Origin: CAWFLT01 sp963816795
GTDB lineage: Bacteria; Acidobacteriota; Vicinamibacteria; Vicinamibacterales; SCN-69-37
Direction of reading: 5' to 3'
Assembly (NCBI GenBank): GCA_963816795.1
Contig: CAWFLT010000016.1
Location: forward strand, 1-64,000
DNA length: 64,000 nt
Below are positions 1-9,580 of the stretch, piece after piece (position 1 is the stretch's first letter; the number at the start of each line of letters is the position of its first letter). Both the position numbers and the translations under genes were made by a program. The notes beneath the pieces were generated by a model. That model was not told where the DNA came from and searched no databases. It saw nothing but the letters and a program-made list of their open reading frames with translations.

Positions 1-1615
1 CGCCATCGTCGAGCCTGAATGGCACCGCGCGTGGGCGCAGTGATTCAAGCCACTCGGGCAGGGGCTCTGTCCCGGCGTCGTTTGTCGCGGCCGCCAGATA
101 ATCGCCTTCCGGCAGGGTCGTGATCTGGAACTCGCCGCGGATGCCGGCCCGTGTCCTGGCCAGCCGCCGCGACCCGGGAATCCAGTAGCGCGAGTCCGGG
201 GCGAACACGACGAGGTCCGCTCCGGAAGCGGGGCGTCCCTCTTCGTCGTCAATCCGCCCCGTCACGGTCGTCGTCGCCATCGTCATGTCGATGCGAACGC
301 CGAGTACGTCCTGGTCGGGCCCGACCGTGAATGCCGCGTCCAATCCGTCGAGCTCGGCCAGGCGGCGTTCGGAACCTGGCACCGTGGCGAACTTCGGCCG
401 CCACCCGAACGCGTCGGCACCCGACACGCTCAGACGATATTTCCCAGGCATCAGGCCAGTGATTCCGAAATGTCCGTTGACGCTCACGCGGCCGAAGTTG
501 CCACCGAGCGCCCACAAGACCGATGGCGAGTCCCCGATGGGTTCAGCATTCACGACCAGAAATACTTCCGTCTTGTAGAGCGGCGTCGGACGGCCAGCAA
601 AGCTCAGCGTGCCGCCGATGGTGCGCGTCGGTTGCGCGGCAAGCGTCACGCTCGCCACGGACTCACCGCGCACGGTGACGACTTCGTTCACCCACACCGT
701 CGGATCCGGTCCCTTTCGGGGGGCGAGCATGACGCGGTACTGACCGGGCACGACGCCCGGGAACACAAACGATCCGTCGCGCTGCACGTCGGCGGTGCGT
801 GGGATCGCCAGCGGCTCCCCGGTGAGCGGCTCGAGCCGCACCAGATCCCGGACGACACTCGTGTTGACGTAATTGGTGACCCGGCCTTGCAGCCGAGTGA
901 CGGCCAGGGGCCGCAGCGCCAATGTGATCTCGGTGTCTTGCTCGACCGTGAAGCTCATCCGCGCCGCGTCGACGGGAGATGACGTCCCTGGATGGTAGGT
1001 GGGTCCATAGCGCGATGCGATCGCGCTCCCTGGCGCCGGCAACGTCGACTGGTCGCAGCCTGTGGGCACGGCGGCGACGACATAGTCGCTGCGCTCGACG
1101 ATCGGATCCCGGCCGAGGACGAACTCGCCGACGAGATTGGTGAGTTCCGCGGTCACGCGTTCGAACCGTTCCAATCCGCTCTGACGCGCGATCCGGAACA
1201 GGCACACCGGAACGCCCGCACGCGGAACGCCCGTTTCATCGACAACGCGCCCGACGACGACGACGCCTTTCCTGAACACGCGACTGACCGACTCGCCGGC
1301 AAGGAGTCGCACCTGGCCGAGAGCGATCGTGTAACTCGCGCGCTGGATCACCGCGCGATAGGCTCCCGGTCGAATGTCCTTGAAGACGAAGCCACCCGCG
1401 TCGTCCGTCGTCGTTTCGTACACGGCGGCCACGCCAACGGCCATCAGCGCGATGCGCACCTGGCCGAGCGGGGTTTGACTCGGACTCTCGAGGCGGCCGC
1501 TGAGTGTCGCCGTGGTTTGCTGAGCGGTCGCGAGAGCAGGTGCCGCGGGTCGATGCGCCGCGAGCCCAGCCGCCGCGGCAACTGAGACGGCGATGGCGAC
1601 CGCGACGCGAGTCAT
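1..1615 (-). CDS. Secreted carboxypeptidase-regulatory-like repeat protein A (3' end outside window)
   Basis: Open from an ATG at 1615 to the window edge on the minus strand, about 538 residues visible, with no internal stop. The N-terminus has a hydrophobic export signal (about residues 3-20). The remainder is a series of beta-sandwich modules of the carboxypeptidase-regulatory-like/CNA-B type, recognised by recurring 'G-R-V-x-D-E-x-G-x-P-x-x-G' openings and 'P-G-x-Y' or 'P-x-G-D-Y' turns (for example DNVVGRV-like start near residue 110 and LPEGDYLAAA near 510). These domains are usually structural or ligand-binding and sit in the periplasm or at the cell surface. The start codon overlaps the stop of the upstream paralog by four bases (ATGA), so the two are probably translationally coupled. 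No catalytic domain is visible. The exact role is unknown. Confidence 0.8.
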   Translation of the reverse strand, partial: MTRVAVAIAVSVAAAAGLAAHRPAAPALATAQQTTATLSGRLESPSQTPLGQVRIALMAVGVAAVYETTTDDAGGFVFKDIRPGAYRAVIQRASYTIALGQVRLLAGESVSRVFRKGVVVVGRVVDETGVPRAGVPVCLFRIARQSGLERFERVTAELTNLVGEFVLGRDPIVERSDYVVAAVPTGCDQSTLPAPGSAIASRYGPTYHPGTSSPVDAARMSFTVEQDTEITLALRPLAVTRLQGRVTNYVNTSVVRDLVRLEPLTGEPLAIPRTADVQRDGSFVFPGVVPGQYRVMLAPRKGPDPTVWVNEVVTVRGESVASVTLAAQPTRTIGGTLSFAGRPTPLYKTEVFLVVNAEPIGDSPSVLWALGGNFGRVSVNGHFGITGLMPGKYRLSVSGADAFGWRPKFATVPGSERRLAELDGLDAAFTVGPDQDVLGVRIDMTMATTTVTGRIDDEEGRPASGADLVVFAPDSRYWIPGSRRLARTRAGIRGEFQITTLPEGDYLAAATNDAGTEPLPEWLESLRPRAVPFRLDDG

Positions 1616-3586
1616 CGGCGCCCGCCGACGCGAAGGTCGAGCGTACGCTGCTCCGCGTCGCCCAACGTGATCCGGGTGGCCTGAGTGCGCAGGACGGCGA
1701 GCCGCCCGGCTTCCTGCCAGCCTTCCGCGAGCGCTTCGTCGATCGCGGCGACCAGGTAATCACCCGGAGGCAAGCCGGTAATCACGTAGGCCCCGGTGCT
1801 CGCGGAGCGGAGCTCGCGCGTTCTGATCTGACTCAGCACCGCAGTCGGCGCGGCGGGCACGACCACGATCGTGGCTCCTCCTGCCGCGACGCCGCGAGCG
1901 TCGCGCACCGTGCCGACGATTTCAGTCGGGCGATTCGTGAAGGTGATGGCGACGGTCGAGACGTCCGAGGCGATCGAGAGCTCGAACGGCGTCTCTGACG
2001 CATCACGTCCAGCGACGATGGCGGACTTGAAATACCACCCCGGCGGCGCGGCGTCGACACGCACGAAGTACCTGGCCGGGTACGATGCCGCGGATGACAA
2101 ATCGCCCGGAGGCGTCGAGCGACCCACGCGGTGCCGGCATCATGGCGGCGTCGACGGGTGCGAGCACTATCGGCACCCGGCCAAGCTGTTCCGCAGACGG
2201 CGCGGGGCCGCCGGAGAAACTTGTCTGCCCGGTGAGCGTGAGGCTCTCCAGCATCCTCACGCCGACCCTCTCGTCTTTGTCTTCGATGGTGACCTCTCCG
2301 CGGCCCCACAGAACCGTCTCGGTGCCGGCGGGATCGACGAGAACCGGCGCGTCCGATCCGGCGACTGCCGTCTGTGGCGCGGTGCCTCTGGCCTCGATGC
2401 GGTAACGCCCGGGCGGCACGCGGAGAAACGCGAAGCCGCCGCCGGGCGCCGAGAGTGTCGCTCCAGCCTCGGTCCCTGGTCCATAGTCGTCCGTGTCGGC
2501 CTTCAACAAGCGGAGGCGTTGGTTGGCCAGCGGCCGGCCGTCCTCGTCGATGGTGACGCCGGTGATCCGCGAAGTGCGGACCGCCCGCAGTGCGAAGTTG
2601 ACGCCGCGGTGATCCTCGCCGGGACCGACCGAGACGGCGAGTCCCAGACTGACCGCTTCGGCGGCCGGATGGTACATCGTGGGATACGCGAACGCGCGGC
2701 CGTTCTCCGCGTCAGGCGGAGTGGCCGGTGAGGCGATCATCACGTGTCGATCGTCTGCATCGAACACGAAGCGGTTCTGGTCGAGACCGCTCAGTCCGGA
2801 CGTCGAGTTCATGAAGGGCGTGAGGAAGGCCGCCACGCCGCCCGCCACACTTCCCGTTCGCGCGATCTCCTCGAACGTCTCGATCGCTGCCGAGACCTGC
2901 ACCAACGGCACGCTGACAAAGTAGTCACCCGGCATCAACCCGAAAATGCGGTAGTTGCCTTCGTCGTCCGTCGTCTGCTCTCCGATCAACGTCACGCGCC
3001 ACCGCCCGTCGATGAACTGTCGTCGCAGCGCGACGACGCGGGTGCCGATGACCGGCTCGCCGACTTCGTCGAAGACAAACCCGCTGATGACCGCCGGCCT
3101 GAAGAGCTCGATTCGCATATCCGGGATCGAGACCCCGGGCGGAAGCGACAGTGGCATCCCGGTGCCGCTGGCGCGCCGCTTGCCGTACGACCCGTCGAAG
3201 AACCCGGTTTTCGTCGCGTTGATCGTGAAGTCGCCGGGCGGGAGATCGGCGAACGTCACGCGCCCTTTGTCGTCCGTCAGCCGCGTCTGCGCGACGCCGT
3301 GTCCGTTGAGGCGCACGGCGACGCGCGGGAGTGGCCGGCCGTCCATCGCGCTGACGACGAGTCCCGAGACGGTCCCGATGCGCGCGCCAAGTTGCGGCGT
3401 GGACGCGACCGGCTGTGTCGTGCGCACGGGCACTGGCGCGACCGGCTGCATCGTGCCCGGCCGGGTGACGGTAGGCGCGGTCGTGCTTGGTGGCGTCGTC
3501 GTCGGCGGGGTCACTGTCTGTCCAGCGACGGACATCGCCGCCGCGAGGGTCGCGACGAGTGTCAGCGCCAGCCGCCTCAGCTTCAT
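1612..3586 (-). CDS. Secreted carboxypeptidase-regulatory-like repeat protein B (one frameshift)
   Basis: Starts at ATG 3586 with a clear signal peptide (MKLRRLALTLVATLAAAMSVAG), followed by a Thr/Pro-rich stretch (about residues 26-65) and four or more regulatory-like beta-sandwich domains with 'LPPGDF', 'LMPGDYFVS', 'VPPGRYRIEA' and 'LPPGDYLVAA' turns. One +1 shift lies near 2072: removing a single base joins 'GIVPG' to 'RYFVRVDAAPPGW' and the frame then runs to the stop at 1612. Corrected length is about 657 residues. It sits between two paralogs on the same strand and overlaps the downstream one by ATGA. Likely a periplasmic or surface structural/binding protein; no enzyme motif is seen. 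Confidence 0.8.
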
Positions 3587-3616
3587 TGGGAGAACCCAGT
3601 CAATTGTAGACGGTCG

Positions 3617-3666
3617 CGCGGGGTCAGACCGGGGTCAGACCGGGGTCAGACCCGAGTGGTCTGACG
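3617..3666. repeat. 11-bp GGGGTCAGACC triplicate with inverted end
   Basis: Three head-to-tail copies of GGGGTCAGACC (from 3620, 3631 and 3642) are followed by the inverted word GGTCTGAC at 3658-3665. The array fills the 97-bp gap between paralogs B and C. GGTCAGACC is itself nearly palindromic, so the unit can form small hairpins. Confidence 0.85.
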
Positions 3667-3683
3667 CCTCCGCCCGCCGAACC

Positions 3684-5478
3684 CTACCGCCGCAGGTCTT
3701 GCACCACTCTTTCGTCGCCCCGCAGTTGCACGCGAATCGCACGCGCCTCCAGACTGGCCAGGACCGCCGGGTCCTGCCAGCTGCCCGGCTCGAGATCGCC
3801 GGTCGCGAGCAGGTAGTCGCCGGCCGGGAGCGTGCGCTGAAACGCATAGCGTCCATCCGTATCGGGCCGGGTCGCCAGCACTCGTCTGGAGCTGCCGGTC
3901 CGGTAGGTCCGGTCGGCCGGAAACACCACGACGTAGCCGGATGACGACGGTGTGCCGCCGGCATCGCGCAGGACGCCGGTCAGCTCCGCCATCCGATTGG
4001 TGACCGTTACGACGACGTTCTCGACATCCTGGCCGGGCTCGATGCGCAGCCCGAAATCGAAGGCGTCGCGCCCGTTCACCATCGCGGACGAGGCGAACCA
4101 GCCGGAGGGCAGGTTGTTGACGCTGAGAGTGTACGTGCCCGGCGCAAGACGTTCGAACGTGAAACCTGTCTCGGGCTGCGGCGTGGCGCCGATCGAGAGC
4201 GAGCCGAGGAACGACGGTTGCAGCGACAGGTTCACGCGCACGTCGGACAGCGCTCGTACTGCCGACTCGACGTAGTCGCTCGAGAAGCTCAGACGCCCGG
4301 AGAGCCGGCTGCCGGTGTGCATCGTGACGAGCAGGTCGCGAATCGGTTGATCGCCGACCGTGATCGTGGCCGTGCCGGCCGACATCGTGACGTCTCCCCC
4401 GGCCCCGGTCTGGGCGCGAATGTCGAGACGATACTGGCCGCGCGGCACGAACGGGAAACTGAAGTCGCCGGACGCGCTGAGCTGCGACCCGAACTGGTCA
4501 GGATCGTTCAACGGCTCACTGGACACCGGGCTCAACAGGGCGCGGCCGTTCTGCACCGTGCGTGCCGTTCACCGTCGCGAGACCAGAGATCCGCACCACG
4601 GGCACTGTCGCCACCGGGAAACTGACGCCCTCTCGTTGTTCGCCTGCGCCGACTTTGATCGGCACCGCGGCGGCGGCGGTGGTGCCTGGATAGAACGTCG
4701 CCGCGTATCCCGTGTACACGCCGTCACCGGAGGTCTCGCCGGGCAACGGCGCGGCGTCGTCGAGGGCGACGCTCCGTCCGCCTGGGAGGACCAGCATCGG
4801 CTCGAACGCGAGCCGGCTCGTGAACTCGACGCCGCTGTCAGCGTCGTTCGGGTCCCAGATCGCGTCGTCGCCATGGGCGCCGTCGAGGTAGCGCGGCACC
4901 ATGCCCGTGAGGTAGTCACCCGGCTGGAGCCCGGCAATGCGATACGCGCCGCGATCGTCGGTCACGTCACTGCCCGCCGCGAGGAACCTGCTCCGGCCGT
5001 TGCTGAATCCGCGCCGAAATGCCTCGACGCGGACACCGACCAGCGGATCGCCGCTCTCGCTGGTCACGATCCCGGAAATCGTCGCGCCGCGCTTCATCCG
5101 GATCGTGATCGGACCGATCGTCTGTTCGCCGCCGAGCGGCATGAACGTGCCGGCATCGCCCGCGCGCTCCTGGCCGTGGATCTCGTTGAGATAGCCCTGA
5201 TGAGTCACCGACAGGCGGACCCGCCCCTTCGCCAGACCGAGCAGCAGCGCGCGGCCGTTCCGATCGGTGAGCGCGGACTTCGTGTACGTCGCCTGCTCGG
5301 CGATCACGATCGCAATGACTGAGGCACCTTTGACGGGCCGGCCAGTGGCGTCAGCGACCACCTGCACCGAAATCGCAGACAAGCCGGTCATTGACGCAGG
5401 TACTTGCGGCGGTGGCGGAGCGGCTTGAGCGGCCGTCACCACCGCAGTGAGCAGACAGACCACCAGTGCCGTTTTCAC
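3684..5478 (-). CDS. Secreted carboxypeptidase-regulatory-like repeat protein C (one frameshift)
   Basis: The best start is GTG at 5478, which gives the signal peptide VKTALVVCLLTAVVTAAQA; frames further upstream read through intergenic repeats. Several regulatory-like domains follow ('LQPGDYLTGM', 'FVPRGQYRLDI', 'LAPGTYTLSV', 'LPAGDYLLAT'). A +1 shift near 4563 separates 'GLATVNGT' from 'VQNGRALLSP'; deleting one base restores a protein of about 597 residues ending at 3684. It is the promoter-proximal member of a three-gene paralogous array on the minus strand (C, B, A). Function unknown beyond an exported beta-sandwich protein. Confidence 0.78.
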
Positions 5479-5534
5479 GTTGGTGCAGAGGGTGAAAACG
5501 GCTGAGCGGTTTGCACGACGACGACGCCGGGGAT

Positions 5535-5617
5535 GATGGGGGAGATTTGCACAGGAGGGGGACGGGTCTGGCTCGCGCCAGCAGACCCGTCCCCCTCCTG
5601 TGCAAATCTCCCCCATC
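5535..5617. repeat. Perfect 36-bp palindrome with 11-nt loop
   Basis: Left arm 5535-5570 and right arm 5582-5617 are exact reverse complements over 36 bp. The arms contain GGGGGACGGGTCTG, close to the arms of the element at 10746-11015 (GGGGGACGGGCCTG). It lies upstream of paralog C and could act as a terminator or as a REP/MITE-like element. Confidence 0.9.
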
Positions 5618-5740
5618 GCAGCTCGCTGACCAGCCAGTGTGCAAGCCGCTCGAGACACGGGAGCCGTACGCGGAGCGAAGCCAGCGCACTGGAGGTCTCG
5701 ATTTGACACCGGAGAGCGCGGGCAGGGAGGCCGGAGTGAA

Positions 5741-5850
5741 GGGCGCGTGAAGGTCCGGCGTGAAAGGCGCGGGAGGTCCGGCGTGAAGTGGGCGCGAGGT
5801 CCTGCACTCCTTGAAGTCCGGCGAGCTCGAAGTCTGGCGTCCACGTCACG
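5741..5850. repeat. Degenerate 23-bp GGTCCGG-GTGAAA repeat units
   Basis: Four or five degenerate copies of the word GGTCCGGCGTGAAAGGCGC sit upstream of the BON gene. The best-preserved array of the same family is at 51458-51690. Confidence 0.75.
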
Positions 5851-5944
5851 TGACAGTGGGGCTGCTGCCCGTTTGGCGAGCGCCAATCACTCCGTCGTCC
5901 GAGTGGTACTGGTCTTGCTCTTGATCGATGTGGGCGTACGCGTG

Positions 5945-6475
5945 ATGAACTTCCGATCGAGGCTCCCCGCTCTCGTCGCTCTGATCGCGCTCGCCCTTCC
6001 TCGTCTCGCTATTGCGCAGATGCCAGACACTGGGCTGGCTGAACGCGTTGCCGAGGTGGTGACACGACATCCGGCGCTCGGCATCTTCGACGATGTGATC
6101 GTCGAAGCGACCAATGGTGCCGTGCGGCTGACGGGCCGTGTGACGACGCGCGTCAAGCGTGACGCCGTCGCCGAGCGTGCCGCGAAAATCAACGGCGTCC
6201 TGTCCGTTGCGAACGAGATTCAGGTGCTCCCCAATTCGCCGCTCGACGCCCGGCTCCGCGCCAGGGTCGCGCAGACGATTTACAGCCATCCCTCGTTCTG
6301 GCGTTACGCGTCGATGGCCAATCCGCCCATCCACATCATCGTGGAGAACGGCCACGTCACGCTGACCGGATGCGTCAACGGCGACGGCGAGAAGGCGCTC
6401 GCCTTCGCGCTCGCGCAGGTGGAGGGGGCGGTTGGGGTGAAGAATGAGCTGAGGGGGGAAGTGCGGCGTGAATAG
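5945..6475 (+). CDS. BON-domain periplasmic protein
   Basis: 176 residues from ATG 5945. A signal peptide covers about residues 1-22 (cleavage after AIAQ). Two BON modules follow: about residues 28-95 ('VIVEATNGAVRLTGRVTT...VLSVANEIQVLPNSPLD') and about 97-172 ('IHIIVENGHVTLTGCVNG...VEGAVGVKNELRGE'). BON domains bind phospholipid or outer-membrane surfaces and occur in OsmY-like and secretin-associated proteins. The gene stands alone and is flanked on both sides by the 23-bp repeat family, in opposite orientations. Longer in-frame starts exist upstream but read through repeat DNA. Confidence 0.85.
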   Translation: MNFRSRLPALVALIALALPRLAIAQMPDTGLAERVAEVVTRHPALGIFDDVIVEATNGAVRLTGRVTTRVKRDAVAERAAKINGVLSVANEIQVLPNSPLDARLRARVAQTIYSHPSFWRYASMANPPIHIIVENGHVTLTGCVNGDGEKALAFALAQVEGAVGVKNELRGEVRRE

Positions 6476-6552
6476 CGCCGACTTCAAGCGCCGTTCACGC
6501 CGAACTTCCCGCGCTGTTCACCCGACTTCAAGCGCTTTTACACTTCCCGCTC
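6470..6552. repeat. Inverted copies of the 23-bp repeat family
   Basis: Read on the minus strand, this gap holds GCGCTTGAAGTCGG and GGCGTGAACGGCGC words, the same family as 5741-5850 but reversed. The BON gene is therefore bracketed by inverted repeat blocks. Confidence 0.7.
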
Positions 6553-6555
6553 TTT

Positions 6556-7293
6556 CTACAACAGGACGATCGTCGCGATCCCTGCGCCGATGAGGAGAAG
6601 CTGGCGGACGGCGCTCTTGTCCATCGTGCCGTGGTGCAGGGTCGGGATCAGGTCGGCCATCGCGACGTAGAGGAAATTCCCCGCCGCGAACGCCAGCACG
6701 TACGGGACGGCGTCGGGGACGCGCGTCCCGAAGATCAGCATCGTCGCGGCGCCGAGGACGCCGCCAATCGCGGAGCTGAAGTTGAGCACCAGGGCGCGCG
6801 TGCGCGAGTAGCCGGCGGCCAGCAGGATCGCGAAGTCGCCGGCTTCCTGCGGGATCTCGTGCGCCGCGACGGCGAGCGCCGTGGTCGCACCGAACGGCAC
6901 GGACACGAGCGTGGCGGCGGCGATCACGATGCCGTCGACGAACGTGTGCACCATGTCGCCGACGATGACGAGCGTCGCGGTTGCCTTGTGGACGTCACAT
7001 TCATGCCCGTCGTGGCTGTGCCGCCAGAGCACGAGTTTCTCGAGAACGAAAAACGTCAGGATCCCGGCGAGGAGCGCGCCGAAGACCGGCGGCGGCGGCA
7101 GCGATTCGAGCGCCTGCGGCAGCAGTCCGAGCAGCGCCGCGCCGAGCAGCGTGCCGACGGCGTACGACACCAGCCAGGGAACGATGCGGCTACGGAGCGG
7201 ATAGTCGACAAGGAGCAGCAGCGACGCGGTGAGCAGGCCGAGCACGCTGCCGGCGATCGACAGCGCGATCGCCGCCAGCCAGACGAAAGACAT
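6556..7293 (-). CDS. ZIP-family divalent metal transporter
   Basis: 245 residues with about eight hydrophobic helices. Diagnostic ZIP motifs are the metal-site helices 'HTFVDGIVIA' (about residues 115-124) and 'HEIPQEAGDF' (about 144-153), with a His-rich loop 'HSHDGHECDVH' between TM3 and TM4. ZIP proteins import Zn2+, Fe2+ or related ions across the inner membrane; the substrate cannot be told from sequence. The start ATG (7293) lies inside a 19-bp palindrome that also abuts the stop of the upstream VWFA gene, so translation initiation may be affected by that structure. Confidence 0.9.
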   Translation of the reverse strand: MSFVWLAAIALSIAGSVLGLLTASLLLLVDYPLRSRIVPWLVSYAVGTLLGAALLGLLPQALESLPPPPVFGALLAGILTFFVLEKLVLWRHSHDGHECDVHKATATLVIVGDMVHTFVDGIVIAAATLVSVPFGATTALAVAAHEIPQEAGDFAILLAAGYSRTRALVLNFSSAIGGVLGAATMLIFGTRVPDAVPYVLAFAAGNFLYVAMADLIPTLHHGTMDKSAVRQLLLIGAGIATIVLL

Positions 7294-7338
7294 CGGGTGT
7301 CATTCTACGTTCTTCGCAAAATGACACCCGATGTCTTT
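7286..7338. repeat. 19-bp palindrome (GACATCGGGTGTC family) between VWFA gene and ZIP start
   Basis: Arms 7286-7304 and 7320-7338 are perfect reverse complements with a 15-nt loop. It begins one base after the VWFA stop and contains the ZIP start codon. It could terminate the VWFA operon transcript, with a run of T at the 3' edge on the minus strand. It shares the core GAC-W-Y-CGGG-W-GTC with palindromes at 23170 and 27521. Confidence 0.85.
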
Positions 7339-8583
7339 TCAGCCGGCGATGAAGCCTTTGCGCGCGCGAATCGTGTGGTTGCCGCGGCGGAGCTTGACTT
7401 CGATCGCGTGCCACTTCCCGTCCTTGGGCCGGGTCGAGGTGTAGCCGAGAAAATATTGCCGGCTCAGCTCATCGGCGATGCCGGCCGTGGCGGGATCCAG
7501 ATCGCGCGCCGAGACGATGATCTCGGTGCGGCCGCCGCTGTCGTCGCTGAGCGCGCGGAGTGTGTCGGCGTTGATCCGATCCGTCGCGCTGCCGGATGAT
7601 CGCGAGCTCGACGGCTGGGGCGGTGGCGGCGGTGGCGGCGGTGGTGGTGGCGTGACGGTCCGGGTCGTCGGGCCCTTGCCGGGAAACGGCGAGGGCACCG
7701 GGATGGTCTGCGGCTGGTTCGACGCCGGCGCGCTGTTGCCGGTCCTCGATCCGCCGCTGTTCGAGCTGCTCGACCCGATGCCGTTCGACGCGTCGATGCC
7801 GATCGCGTAGACGAGCACTTCGCTCTGCCGAATTCGCTGCTGAATGTCGCCGAGCGTGGTGCGGCTGCTGGTGTCGTTGCCGTCGGAGATCAACACCAGC
7901 GCCTTCTTGCGCCGCGAACCCGACTGCGCCAGCGGCACCGCCTCCCCGACCGCGTCGTAGATCGCTGTACCGCCCGACGGCCTGACCGTGCCGAGCGCCT
8001 GCGCCACGGCAGCGCGATTCTCAGTCCAGCCCTGCACGAGCAGCGGACGGCTGTCGAAGCGATACAGGAACACTTCGTCCTGCGGCCCGAGCAGATCGAA
8101 GAGGAAGCGATTGAGCGCCGCCTGCGCTGCGGCGATCTTCTCGCCGATCATGCTGCCGCTGGTGTCGAGCGCGACGCCGAGACTCACCGGCACACGCTCG
8201 GAATCGAACTGCGAGACGGTCTGCAGCTCGCCGTCTTCGTAGACGAGGAAGTCGTCTTGTTTCAGGTCACGCACGAATCGTCCGCGGTCGTCGGTGACCG
8301 TCACCGTCACGCTGACGAGCTCGACGCCGGTGCGAAACGAAAACCCCTGACCGGCCGGGCGCTCCTGCGCGCCCATTCCGTCGGCCGCGAGTAATGCCGC
8401 GGCGAGTGTGAGGAGACCCGCGGTTTTCCAGTGCCTGATGCTCAGGGCCCAGGGCCGGTTCCGGTCGCACCTCGTACCCCGCGCCTCGCACCCGCCTTTG
8501 CCCGCTGCGCGGGCTACGGCGGGCAGGCCCCGCACCTCGCACCCTGCCTCGCCCCATCCGTGACGATCTTGGACATTCTGCAT
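7339..8583 (-). CDS. VWFA-related secreted protein
   Basis: 414 residues if started at ATG 8583, five bases after the previous gene's stop and with GGAAGGG as a plausible ribosome site. Residues about 50-73 form the export signal. A VWA domain spans about 133-380: MIDAS 'DTSGSM' at 140-145, 'SGGTAIYDAV' and 'LVLISDGNDTSS'. The family usually carries the upstream module 'FRTGVELVSVTVTVTD...DFLVYEDGE', seen here. A Ser/Gly stretch and a run of 11 prolines interrupt the domain. The first 45 residues are encoded by intergenic-type repeat DNA (8465-8555), so the true start may be an internal CTG or TTG near 8440. It is the last gene of an operon with a TonB-like protein. Confidence 0.85.
   Translation of the reverse strand: MQNVQDRHGWGEAGCEVRGLPAVARAAGKGGCEARGTRCDRNRPWALSIRHWKTAGLLTLAAALLAADGMGAQERPAGQGFSFRTGVELVSVTVTVTDDRGRFVRDLKQDDFLVYEDGELQTVSQFDSERVPVSLGVALDTSGSMIGEKIAAAQAALNRFLFDLLGPQDEVFLYRFDSRPLLVQGWTENRAAVAQALGTVRPSGGTAIYDAVGEAVPLAQSGSRRKKALVLISDGNDTSSRTTLGDIQQRIRQSEVLVYAIGIDASNGIGSSSSNSGGSRTGNSAPASNQPQTIPVPSPFPGKGPTTRTVTPPPPPPPPPPPQPSSSRSSGSATDRINADTLRALSDDSGGRTEIIVSARDLDPATAGIADELSRQYFLGYTSTRPKDGKWHAIEVKLRRGNHTIRARKGFIAG
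8465..8560. repeat. GGTGCGAGG-type word repeat inside the 5' end of the VWFA gene
   Basis: On the minus strand the words TGCGAGGTGCGGGG, GGTGCGAGGCGCGGGG and GTACGAGGTGCGA recur. The composition matches the GGTGCTGGGTGC family found in other gaps (25315-25460, 60190-60355). Confidence 0.6.
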
Positions 8584-8587
8584 GGGT

Positions 8588-9580
8588 CTACCCTTCCGAT
8601 CCTCTGGGCCCAAGCGGCGCCGGTGACGACTGCGGCTGGTGCGCGGGCTCGAGCGCGTTCTCCATCGTTCCGTCCGGCAGTTGTCCGCGGCGATCCACGT
8701 GGGCGACGACGGCGCCATCGGTGTAGCGGAAGCCGACGCGATAGCGCGTCACGGCGCCCACCGCCGGAATCTTCACGATGAACGGCGATTCGTCACCGGG
8801 TTGGAAGGCCGGCACGTCGATCGCGGCCCGTCCGCTCGAGAGAAATCGTCCTTGTTGATCGAAGAGGTAAATCACGGCGACGACGCCACGCAGCGCGCGG
8901 CCGGATTGGGGATTCTGCACGAGACCGGTCACGGTGAAGGTACCCGCGTCGTCAGTCGCGTGACGGAGGGAGAGCAACTCGAGTGGTTGCGTGTCGCGCG
9001 GCGACGCGGCGGCGTTCGCGATGGCGCCGAACACATCCCACGTGCGCAGTGAGTACGCCGCGCCCGCCCCGAGCACCATGACGCCCGCCACCGCCACCAG
9101 TGCGAACCAGCGACGGCTCGGCGCCGCGGGGGCCGCCTCAGCGCCGAACATCGCCGAGCTGGAGATGAGATCTTGTGCCGGCTCGACGTGACGAAGCGTG
9201 ACGCGAGCGGCCAGCTGCTGAGGCGGGCCGAGACGCGCTGGCGGCGGAGTCGGGGCCAGCCGCACGGGTGCCGGCACGGCGGTGAGGATCGTCGGCGCCG
9301 CGGTCACAGAGACGGCCGGCCTGTCGTCATCATCGCGACGAAGGGCGAGATCCCAGTGCCGCTGGTCCGCAAGCTCCTCGTCCGCCTCTCCGAGTCGCCT
9401 GAACGGCGCCGGACTGGCGTGTCCCGCCTCGCCGTGCGCGAGCGCCTGGAGGGCTTCGACGCGGGCGGCGGATCGCGCGCGCGAGTCGCGCAGCAGGCGC
9501 CACGCGGCGAGCGACATGACGGCGCCAAGCGCCAGCGCAATCAAAGTCACGATCAGGAGCAGCGATTCCATCAGCGTCAC
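8588..9580 (-). CDS. Two-TM membrane protein with FxLYD-like periplasmic domain
   Basis: 330 residues from GTG 9580, which overlaps the TonB-like gene's stop by four bases (GTGA). TM1 covers about residues 4-28 and TM2 about 158-182; the region between is Pro/Arg/Ala-rich and presumably cytoplasmic. The C-terminal part (about 200-300) reads as a single beta-sandwich: 'FTVTGLVQNPQSGRALRGVVAVIYLFDQQGRFLSSG...FQPGDESPFIV', typical of FxLYD-type domains. Sits between the TonB-like and VWFA genes in one operon and may help assemble or anchor them. No enzyme motif; function inferred only from position. Confidence 0.7.
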   Translation of the reverse strand: MTLMESLLLIVTLIALALGAVMSLAAWRLLRDSRARSAARVEALQALAHGEAGHASPAPFRRLGEADEELADQRHWDLALRRDDDDRPAVSVTAAPTILTAVPAPVRLAPTPPPARLGPPQQLAARVTLRHVEPAQDLISSSAMFGAEAAPAAPSRRWFALVAVAGVMVLGAGAAYSLRTWDVFGAIANAAASPRDTQPLELLSLRHATDDAGTFTVTGLVQNPQSGRALRGVVAVIYLFDQQGRFLSSGRAAIDVPAFQPGDESPFIVKIPAVGAVTRYRVGFRYTDGAVVAHVDRRGQLPDGTMENALEPAHQPQSSPAPLGPRGSEG

